A stretch of DNA of 19,698 nucleotides from an uncultured Collinsella sp. (GTDB lineage: Bacteria; Actinomycetota; Coriobacteriia; Coriobacteriales; Coriobacteriaceae), in NCBI GenBank assembly GCA_959020035.1, contig CAUEQX010000017.1, forward strand, positions 1-19,698. The letters run 5' to 3'. This document shows positions 1-8,410 of this stretch, piece by piece (the stretch's first letter is position 1; each line of letters begins with the position of its first letter). Under the pieces are notes generated by a model. It made no database searches. It had not been told where the DNA came from and worked only from the letters and a program-made list of their open reading frames with translations. The translations under genes and the position numbers were made by a program.

Positions 1-2
1 AA

Positions 3-62
3 AAGATCGAGTCGTCCTCGCAGACGCTCAAGCAGGAATACCTCGATACATACGAAGGATGA
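3..62 (+). CDS. C-terminal end of an unidentified protein (partial)
   Basis: An open frame enters from the left edge and ends at TGA (60-62), giving the tail KIESSSQTLKQEYLDTYEG. The codons are typical of the window (AAG, ATC, GAG, CAG, CTC) and the other two forward frames look random, so I read this as the true 3' end of an upstream gene. Nineteen residues are too few to assign a family. No clear terminator lies between it and rpmE. Confidence 0.5.
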   Translation, partial: KIESSSQTLKQEYLDTYEG

Positions 63-136
63 ATGTGGGGGAGTGTTCGGATGATAGTTGATATTCAAGG
101 GCCAGTTCGTGCTGTGCCGAAAAGACCGTGAACCTT

Positions 137-165
137 TTGTGGGACACGCGGCGCCGTGGTACCAT
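137..165 (+). promoter_or_regulatory. Promoter of rpmE
   Basis: TTGTGG (137-142) and TACCAT (160-165) are separated by 17 bp, which fits a housekeeping sigma-70-type promoter with a weak -35 and a TAnnAT -10. Transcription would start near 172, giving a 5' UTR of about 78 nt that contains the two hairpins described in the next entry. The call rests on spacing and consensus only. Confidence 0.5.
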
Positions 166-170
166 AGCCA

Positions 171-249
171 AGTTTGTTGTCTTGGTCGGAAACCAAGACG
201 CCTTATGCGCTGATCGGTAACCAGCGCCTGACCAATAAGGAGTCCTACC
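171..249 (+). promoter_or_regulatory. Structured leader of rpmE (candidate L31 autoregulatory RNA)
   Basis: Two perfect hairpins sit in tandem. GTCTTGGT (179-186) pairs with ACCAAGAC (192-199), and GCGCTG (207-212) pairs with CAGCGC (222-227). A competing pairing is also possible: TTGGTC (182-187) with GACCAA (230-235), which ends two bases before the Shine-Dalgarno AAGGAG (237-242). The two states are mutually exclusive, as expected of a translational switch. Ribosomal-protein leaders upstream of L31 genes have been described in several clades, as I recall including Coriobacteria. I cannot check the match to that model here. Confidence 0.5.
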
Positions 250-663
250 ATGAAGCAGGGTATCCATCCCCAGTATGTCGAGTGCACGGTGACGTGCTCC
301 TGCGGCAACACCTTCAAGACGCACGCTACCGTGTCCGAGATGAAGGTCGAGCTTTGCAACGAGTGCCACCCGTTCTACACCGGCCAGCAGAAGTTCGTCG
401 ACACCGGTGGACGCGTCCAGCGCTTCGCCGACAAGTTCGGTGGCGCCGCTGCCGCCCAGCTCAAGAAGGCCGAGGAGGCCAAGGCTGCCAAGGCCGCCAA
501 GGCTGCTGAGGCCGAGGCCGCTCGCAAGGCTGCCGCTGAGGCTAAGGCTGCCGAGAAGGCTAAGCGTGCTGCTAAGTTTGCCGAGGAGGCTGCCAAGCAG
601 GCCGCCGAGGCTCCCGTCGAGGAGGCCGCTGCCGAGGCCGAGACCACCGAGGCTGCTGAGTAA
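250..663 (+). CDS. rpmE: 50S ribosomal protein L31 with long Ala/Lys/Glu-rich tail
   Basis: Large-subunit ribosomal protein L31, which helps bridge the two subunits. Residues 1-65 are a standard L31 domain beginning MKQGIHPQY. It has zinc-type cysteines in CTVTCSCGNTF and CNECHPFYTG, so it is the zinc-binding (C+) form, and it ends with the usual FVDTGGRVQRFADKFGG. The protein is 137 residues against about 65-90 for most L31s. Residues 66-137 are almost only Ala, Lys, Glu and Arg and should form a charged helix or disordered tail that turns acidic at the end. The start is supported by AAGGAG seven bases upstream. It appears monocistronic, with its own promoter, leader and terminator. The tail has normal local codon usage and is in frame, so I do not think it is an artefact. 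Confidence 0.95.
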   Translation: MKQGIHPQYVECTVTCSCGNTFKTHATVSEMKVELCNECHPFYTGQQKFVDTGGRVQRFADKFGGAAAAQLKKAEEAKAAKAAKAAEAEAARKAAAEAKAAEKAKRAAKFAEEAAKQAAEAPVEEAAAEAETTEAAE

Positions 664-700
664 ATAGCTCGCCGCGGAATCACTCGCATTCATGGCATGA

Positions 701-740
701 GGGCCGTGCATCCATTTGGGTGCGCGGCCCTTTTCTTTTA
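701..740 (+). terminator. Intrinsic terminator of rpmE
   Basis: A 13-bp stem (GGGCCGTGCATCC against GGGTGCGCGGCCC, two G-U pairs) with an ATTT loop is followed by TTTTCTTTTA. Confidence 0.9.
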
Positions 741-773
741 TTGGTGCAAACGAACCTGTCCCCATGGCACCAA
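741..773. repeat. Palindromic element, copy 1 (constant-loop family)
   Basis: Perfect 7-bp arms TTGGTGC (741-747) and GCACCAA (767-773) enclose a 19-nt loop containing AACCTGTCCC. The loop aligns closely with that of copy 2 at 804-840, although the arms are entirely different. The element starts directly after the rpmE terminator. Confidence 0.65.
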
Positions 774-803
774 ATGGCAGAGAGGAAGCGTTTGCCCAGA
801 TAG

Positions 804-840
804 AACCTGCCAAAATAAACCTGTCCCATTGTGGCAGGTT
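804..840. repeat. Palindromic element, copy 2 (constant-loop family)
   Basis: Perfect 9-bp arms AACCTGCCA (804-812) and TGGCAGGTT (832-840) enclose a 19-nt loop. The 18 bases CCAAAATAAACCTGTCCC (810-827) recur exactly at 12936-12953, 12 kb away in copy 3. The right arm could also pair with the AACCTG in the loop, so two folds are possible. Confidence 0.75.
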
Positions 841-902
841 GGTCGTAGTTATTACGTGGCGGTCGAGGTCGACCGTATAGGCCGCGCCTTGTTTGGCTAA
901 AG

Positions 903-948
903 TACAATCATCTGTGTTTAACTCGCCCGCAGCTGCACGGCGCGGGCG
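903..948 (+). promoter_or_regulatory. -10 element and leader hairpin upstream of secA
   Basis: TACAAT (903-908) is a good -10 hexamer, but I see no convincing -35 at 16-18 bp. Downstream, CGCCCGC (924-930) and GCGGGCG (942-948) form a perfect 7-bp GC stem ending 21 nt before the chosen secA start and just ahead of its Shine-Dalgarno. It has no T-tract, so it is not a terminator. It could affect secA translation. Confidence 0.35.
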
Positions 949-969
949 ATGGCCAAAAAGGAAAACCAC

Positions 970-3776
<2,807 letters not shown>

Positions 3777-3777
<1 letters not shown>

Positions 3778-4925
3778 TGGCTGAGGCTTTAGAGGTAACG
3801 CCCGCCGAGCTGGACGCGTTCGCGGACCGGCTCGGCGAGGTCGAGTCGTATCTCCATTTGGACGAAAAGCGCACGCGCGTGACCGAGCTCGAGGCTAAAA
3901 GCGTGGCCCCCGGCTTTTGGGATGACGCCGACGCCGCCCGTGCTACCATGGAGGAGATCTCTCGCACCAAGGAAGATATCGCTGCCGTGGACACCGCGCG
4001 CGGCGAGCTTTCCGATGCCCGCGCCGCGCTGGAGCTTGCCGAGGAGATGGGGGATGACCCCGACGCCGTCGCATTGCGCGAGGAGGCTGCCGCTACGGCA
4101 GAACGCCTGGCCCGCGCTATCGACGAGCTCGAGCTTTCGAGCTGGTTTACCGGTGAATTCGATCACGGCGATGCCATTGTGACCATCAAGCCCGGACAGG
4201 GTGGTCTGGAGGCCCAGGACTGGACCTTCATGCTCTTTAAGATGTACATGAAGTACTGCCAGCGTCGCGGCTGGAAGGTCACCATCAACGACTGTCCCGC
4301 GGCCGAGGTCATCGGCATTGACCGCGCGACATTTACCGTCGAGGGCAAGGACGCATTTGGCATGCTGCGCGCCGAGGCCGGCGTCCACCGCTTGGTTCGC
4401 ATTAGCCCCACCGACGACAAGAAGCGCCGCCAGACCACGTTTGCCGGCGTCGAGGTCATCCCCGTGCTACCCGATGATATCGACATCGAGATCAGTCCCG
4501 ATGACATCCGCGTGGACGTGTACCACGCGAGCGGCCCGGGCGGTCAGGGCGTCAACACCACCGACTCCGCCGTGCGCGTGACGCATTTCCCCAGCGGCAT
4601 TGTGGTCACCTGCCAAAACGAGCGCAGCCAGATCCAGAACAAGGCCGCGTGCATGCAGATCCTCAAGGCTCGCCTGTACGAGATTGAGCTCGAGAAGCGC
4701 GCCGAGGCCCTGGATGAGATTCGTGGACCCAAGACCACGATCGGTTTTGGCAACCAGATTCGCAGCTACGTGCTCTACCCGTACCAGATGGTCAAGGACC
4801 TACGCACGGGCGTGGAGACCAGCAATGTCGAGGCCGTTCTTGACGATGGCGACCTGGACCCGTTTGTTATTGGCTACCATCGCTGGGCCACCGGCAACGC
4901 CGATGCAGAAGGCTCGGAGGTCTAA
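3777..4925 (+). CDS. prfB: Peptide chain release factor 2, with an SPT tripeptide
   Basis: Class I release factor that decodes UGA/UAA and triggers peptidyl-tRNA hydrolysis. It has 382 residues against 365 in E. coli. The catalytic GGQ lies at residues 255-257 in SGPGGQGVNTTDSAVRVTH. Other RF2 signatures are GQGGLEAQDWTFML, HRLVRISP and the C-terminal SYVLYPYQMVKDLRTGVET. The gene is one continuous frame from ATG, so the autoregulatory in-frame UGA frameshift of many prfB genes is absent. AGGA at 3765-3768 serves as Shine-Dalgarno inside the end of secA, and the start overlaps the secA stop by one base. The odd feature is in the codon-recognition tripeptide: residues 210-212 read SPT (codons 4404-4412) where RF2 normally has SPF. 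RF1 has P-x-T, so this is a hybrid at the third position. Overall similarity is clearly RF2, not RF1. Confidence 0.96.
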
Positions 4926-5050
4926 AACATCGGGCGGCTTCAAGCCGATGCCAAGCCCAACGGTTGGACGGGTTTGTATCCAGAATAAACCCTGCGCAGG
5001 GGTGGTTTTTGTTCGGCGAATCGGTAGAATCGAATACAAGAAGAAGTTCA

Positions 5051-5078
5051 AAGCGCATCCGATGGGGTGCGCTTTTTT
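5051..5078 (+). terminator. Intrinsic terminator between prfB and the YitT gene
   Basis: A 10-bp stem AAGCGCATCC (5051-5060) with GGGTGCGCTT (5065-5074), loop GATG, is followed by six T. It ends two bases before the GGGAGG ribosome-binding site of the next gene. A -10-like TAGAAT lies upstream at 5025-5030, so the hairpin could be either the secA-prfB terminator or an attenuator in the leader of the next gene. A second, weaker terminator-like palindrome with a T-run is at 4987-5010. Confidence 0.8.
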
Positions 5079-5090
5079 GAGGGAGGCAGC

Positions 5091-5981
5091 ATGGCATATC
5101 GTCTGGACATCAAGCGCATTCTTTCGATGAACTTCTTTCACGATTTGCCCCAGATCATGTTGGGGTGTGCCTTGGCCGCCATCGCGACCGACCTGTTTTT
5201 GATTCCCAACGGCCTTGCTGCCGGTGGCGTTACGGGCCTTGCTACCATTATCCAGGCGGTCGGCGCATCGCGCGGCCTATCGCTTCCCGTTGGTATTCAG
5301 ACGATCGTGATGAACGCCTTGCTGCTGCTGGTCGTTATGCGCGAGGGCGGCATGTTCTACGTGGTGCAGACCGCGACGGGCTTTGTGCTGCTGGGCTTCT
5401 TTACCGATCTGTTCGCCCCGTTTGTAGCACCTCTGGCGGATGCGGACCTGATGCTCCCTGCCATGTGGGGCGGCATTATTACGGGCATCGGTTACGGCAT
5501 GGTGCTGCGCGCCGGCGCCAACACCGGCGGTTCGGACACGATTGGCCAAATCATCTCGCGTAATACCTCACTGCCCGTGGGCTCGACCGTCATGGCGATC
5601 GATGTTGCCGTATGCGCGCTGTCGGCTCCGGTCTTTTCAATCGAAAACGCACTATATGCAGGCCTTTCGATGGTCATTAGCGGCTACGTGATCGATGCCG
5701 TGGTCGATGGTGGCAACAAACGCCGCATGGTACTCATCATCTCGGACAAGTTCCCTGATATCGCTGCCGATATCATGTATGGCCTGGGTCGTGGTTGTAC
5801 CAAGTTTAAGGCGACTGGCATGTATTCGGGTGCCGAGAAGCCAGTGATTATGGTCATCGTGAGCCGTCGAGAGCTCAATACCCTCAAGACAATCGTGCGC
5901 GAGCGCGATCCTCATGCCATCGTGACGGTTGCCGACGTTACGGAAGCCTTCGGCGAGGGATTCAAGGACATTAGCGCGTAG
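5091..5981 (+). CDS. YitT family membrane protein (DUF161/DUF2179)
   Basis: Integral membrane protein of 296 residues; the family's substrate is not established. ATG 5091 is chosen because GGGAGG lies four bases upstream; the in-frame ATG at 5067 is inside the terminator stem. Residues 20 to about 205 hold several hydrophobic segments with family sequences LIPNGLAAGGVTGLATII and GIGYGMVLRAGANTGGSDTIGQII. The soluble C-terminal part (from about 215) contains GRGCTKFKATGMYSGAEKPVIMVIVSRRELNTLK, the DUF2179 fold that follows the membrane part in the YitT family. The C-terminal residues DPHAIVTVADVTEAFGEGF also fit. It appears to be transcribed on its own, as a terminator precedes it and about 200 bp follow it. 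Its function cannot be deduced from the neighbours. Confidence 0.9.
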   Translation: MAYRLDIKRILSMNFFHDLPQIMLGCALAAIATDLFLIPNGLAAGGVTGLATIIQAVGASRGLSLPVGIQTIVMNALLLLVVMREGGMFYVVQTATGFVLLGFFTDLFAPFVAPLADADLMLPAMWGGIITGIGYGMVLRAGANTGGSDTIGQIISRNTSLPVGSTVMAIDVAVCALSAPVFSIENALYAGLSMVISGYVIDAVVDGGNKRRMVLIISDKFPDIAADIMYGLGRGCTKFKATGMYSGAEKPVIMVIVSRRELNTLKTIVRERDPHAIVTVADVTEAFGEGFKDISA

Positions 5982-6188
5982 GGTCGATCGCGTTCCATCC
6001 AAAAGACGTTCACATTGATAAACCGTTTCATCAGCGGTTCTGCCTGCTAAATTGTTCAAATAATGATAAAAACTCTGGTAAAGCCATCAGTTTCCAGCAT
6101 AATGAATGACGTACGTGCATTGCGGCTGTGTTGGGATTACCTTCGGTGCCGTGCGCATTTTGTCTAATGAGGATGAAAGGAAGGCACA

Positions 6189-7019
6189 ATGAGCGACGAA
6201 GAGCTCAAAAAGGTTGCCAACGAGGTAAGGAAGGGCATCGTCACCGGCGTGCACGCTGCCAAGTCCGGCCATCCGGGCGGTTCGCTCGGCGCTGCCGACA
6301 TCATGACCTATCTGTACTTTGAGGAAATGAACGTCGACCCGGCCGATCCCCGCAAGGCCGATCGCGACCGTTTTGTGCTCTCCAAGGGCCATTGCGCTCC
6401 GGGCCTGTACGCCGTGCTCGCCGAGCGTGGGTTCTTCCCCAAGGAGGACCTCGAGACGCTGCGCCATATCGGCAGCCACCTGCAGGGTCACCCCAACATG
6501 AACGACACCCCGGGCGTCGACATGTCCACCGGCTCGCTCGGCCAGGGCATCTCCGCCGCCGTGGGCATGGCGGTTGCCGCCAAGCACTGGGGCGATACTT
6601 ACCGCACGTACGCCCTGCTGGGCGATGGCGAGAGCGAGGAGGGCCAGGTCTGGGAGGCAGCCATGTTTGCCGGCAACCAGCAGCTCGACAACCTCTGCGT
6701 GATCGTCGACCACAACGGCCTTCAGATTGACGGCCCCGTCGAGGAGGTCAACGACCCCATGCCGCTCGCCGACAAGTTCCGTGCCTTTAAGTTCCACGTG
6801 GTGGAGCTTGCCGACGGCAACGATTTCGACCAGATCCGCGCCGCCTTTGCCGAGGCTCGCGCTACCAAGGGGCAGCCGACCGCCATTATCGCTGAGACCA
6901 CGAAGGGCAAGGGCGTCTCCTTTATGGAGAACCAGGTGGGTTGGCACGGTAAGGCCCCCAACGATGAACAGTTTGAGCAGGCCATGGCAGAGCTCACGGC
7001 CGCCGGAGAGGAGCTCTAG
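6189..7019 (+). CDS. Transketolase, N-terminal (TPP-binding) subunit
   Basis: One half of a two-gene transketolase, which transfers two-carbon ketol units between pentose phosphate sugars in the cytoplasm. It has 276 residues, the usual size for the split N subunit. SGHPGGSLGAADIMTYLYF and SKGHCAPGLYAVL are the substrate and cofactor histidine motifs. GDGESEEGQVWEAAMFAGNQQLDNLCVIVDHNGLQ, starting at residue 145, is the metal/thiamine-diphosphate motif (GDG ... N). VDMSTGSLGQGISAAVGMA is also canonical. Start ATG 6189 has AAGGAAGG just upstream. The stop TAG (7017-7019) is separated from the next start by one base, so the two subunits are made together. No good promoter is visible in the 200-bp gap upstream. 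Confidence 0.95.
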   Translation: MSDEELKKVANEVRKGIVTGVHAAKSGHPGGSLGAADIMTYLYFEEMNVDPADPRKADRDRFVLSKGHCAPGLYAVLAERGFFPKEDLETLRHIGSHLQGHPNMNDTPGVDMSTGSLGQGISAAVGMAVAAKHWGDTYRTYALLGDGESEEGQVWEAAMFAGNQQLDNLCVIVDHNGLQIDGPVEEVNDPMPLADKFRAFKFHVVELADGNDFDQIRAAFAEARATKGQPTAIIAETTKGKGVSFMENQVGWHGKAPNDEQFEQAMAELTAAGEEL

Positions 7020-7020
7020 G

Positions 7021-7962
7021 ATGGCAGACGTCAAGAAAATCGCCACGCGCGTAAGCTACGGCGAGGCCCTCGTCGAGCTCGCCAACGAGCACGATGACTT
7101 TGTGGTCCTCGACGCCGACCTGGCCGCCGCCACGCAGACCGGCAAGTTTAAGGCCGCCTGCCCCGACCGCTTCTTCGATGTGGGCATCGCCGAGAGCAAC
7201 CTGATGGGTGTTGCCGCCGGTATCGCAACCACCGGCCGCGTCGCCTTCGCGAGCAGCTTTGCCATGTTTGCCGCAGGCCGTGCCGTTGAGCAGGTCCGCA
7301 ACTCCATCGGCTATCCGCACCTTAACGTTAAGATCGGTGCCACGCACGCCGGTATCTCGGTGGTCGCCGTATCATCAACAAACCAGTGCTGCGAGGATAT
7401 CGCCCTCATGCGCGTCATCCCCGGCATGACCGTGATCGTTCCCGCCGACGACATCGAGGCCCGTGCCGTGACGCGCGCCGCCTACGAGTGCGACGGCCCC
7501 GTGTACATGCGCTTCGCCCGTCTGGCCTCGCCGGTTATCAACGACCCCGAGACCTACAAGTTCGAGGTGGGCAAGGGCATCGTCATGCGCGAGGGCACCG
7601 ACGTCACCATCATCGCCTGCGGCCTGATGGTCGGCGAGGCGCTCGAGGCTGCTGAGCAGCTTGCTGCCGAGGGCATCGATGCCGAGGTCATCAACATGCA
7701 CACCATCAAGCCCATCGACGCCGACCTGATCGTCAAGAGCGCCACCAAGACCGGCCACGTCGTGACCGTCGAGGAGCACTCCGTGATCGGTGGCCTGGGC
7801 AGCGCCGTTGCCGACGTCCTGTGCGAGCAGTGCCCGACGCCGCTCAAGAAGATCGGTGTCAACGACACCTTCGGCGAGTCCGGCCCGGGTGCCGAGCTCC
7901 TGCACAAGTACGGCCTGGACGCCGCCAACATCGTGGCGACCACCAAGGAGTTCTTGGCATAA
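7021..7962 (+). CDS. Transketolase, C-terminal subunit, with altered active-site loop
   Basis: Second half of the split transketolase (313 residues): pyrimidine-binding domain, then the C-terminal domain. FDVGIAESNLMGVAAGIA carries the catalytic Glu58 that activates thiamine diphosphate. GATHAGIS contains His109, matching a phosphate-contacting histidine. Oddly, the next segment, normally GEDGxTHQ, reads VAVSSTNQ (residues 115-122, 7363-7386). The aspartate and histidine that contact the sugar hydroxyls (Asp469 and His473 in E. coli TktA numbering) are thus Val117 and Asn121. Length is unchanged and no frameshift restores the motif. The patch uses GTA, TCA, TCA and ACA, rare codons in this otherwise G/C-ending gene. 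The rest (CCEDIALMRVIPGMTVIVPADD, HTIKPIDADLI, VTVEEHSVIGGLGSAVA) is normal. GAG of the upstream gene's GGAGAGGAG serves as ribosome-binding site. Family assignment is certain; activity with normal substrates is in question. Confidence 0.93.
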   Translation: MADVKKIATRVSYGEALVELANEHDDFVVLDADLAAATQTGKFKAACPDRFFDVGIAESNLMGVAAGIATTGRVAFASSFAMFAAGRAVEQVRNSIGYPHLNVKIGATHAGISVVAVSSTNQCCEDIALMRVIPGMTVIVPADDIEARAVTRAAYECDGPVYMRFARLASPVINDPETYKFEVGKGIVMREGTDVTIIACGLMVGEALEAAEQLAAEGIDAEVINMHTIKPIDADLIVKSATKTGHVVTVEEHSVIGGLGSAVADVLCEQCPTPLKKIGVNDTFGESGPGAELLHKYGLDAANIVATTKEFLA

Positions 7963-8008
7963 GGCAAGGCGAGGCAAAGCATCGCTTCAGCAACCGTATG
8001 CAATCCAT

Positions 8009-8045
8009 AACAGGGGCGTCCTCAAAGAGGACGCCCCTGTTTTTT
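8009..8045 (+). terminator. Intrinsic terminator of the transketolase operon
   Basis: A perfect 15-bp stem (AACAGGGGCGTCCTC, 8009-8023, with its complement at 8027-8041), an AAA loop and a run of six T. One of the strongest terminators in the window. Confidence 0.95.
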
Positions 8046-8184
8046 GTCGGCAACAAACAAATTAGGCCCGCACCAAGTAAGGGCTTTTTCCGGGAAACAG
8101 GCCCAGACCAGCAAAGTGCAATTCAGCCCCCAAGCACGGCGCTGCTGCACCCAAGTAAAACGCAGCGACCCCTTAGTTATCGCA
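8046..8184. other. Intergenic stretch with no recognised feature
   Basis: I see no coding frame with the window's codon habits, no RNA gene and no clear promoter here. A weak GCCC...GGGCTTTTT stem-loop (about 8067-8093) is the only local structure. Frames that cross this segment run through the terminator and the long hairpin and look random. Confidence 0.4.
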
Positions 8185-8306
8185 GGCCGGACACAGGGTT
8201 ACTTTCCAAATCTTTCCGCAGGACGGAGGAGCCCCCGCCGCGCGAAGTGCGAGCGGGGGCTCCGACATGTCCGAGGACGATTTGGAGAGTAACCCTGTGC
8301 CCGGCC
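8185..8306. repeat. 122-nt long imperfect hairpin (structured RNA or MITE-like palindrome)
   Basis: The outer arms 8185-8212 and 8279-8306 pair over 28 positions with one mismatch and one G-U. The inner arms GGAGCCCCCGC (8228-8238) and GCGGGGGCTCC (8253-8263) pair perfectly over 11 bp. A middle GGAC (8221-8224) can pair with GTCC (8269-8272). The apical loop contains CGCGCGAAGTGCG. There is no T-tract and no coding frame. It lies after the transketolase terminator and before ftsE. The near-perfect symmetry fits either a small non-autonomous palindromic element or a stable RNA hairpin. Confidence 0.6.
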
Positions 8307-8340
8307 GACGGGATCCCTAAGCACGCCATGCTTCTTATGT

Positions 8341-8370
8341 GCAGCAAAGCTAATGCTGCTAAAATATAAA
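8341..8370 (+). promoter_or_regulatory. Candidate ftsE promoter region with operator-like inverted repeat
   Basis: GCAGCA (8341-8346) and TGCTGC (8354-8359) form a 6-7-6 inverted repeat directly abutting the AT-rich AAAATATAAA (8361-8370), which offers TAAAAT and TATAAA as -10 candidates. No clean -35 is present at 17 bp. The repeat would lie in the spacer, a usual place for a repressor or activator site. Confidence 0.3.
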
Positions 8371-8410
8371 GCGCTCATGTAGTTTAAACGCACGACGATA
8401 AGGAGCACCA

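Noticed and set aside
28..969. 313-residue minus-strand frame covering rpmE
   Set aside because: It crosses the rpmE promoter, gene and terminator, and its Leu/Gly/Ser repeat region is just the antisense of the Ala/Lys/Glu tail.
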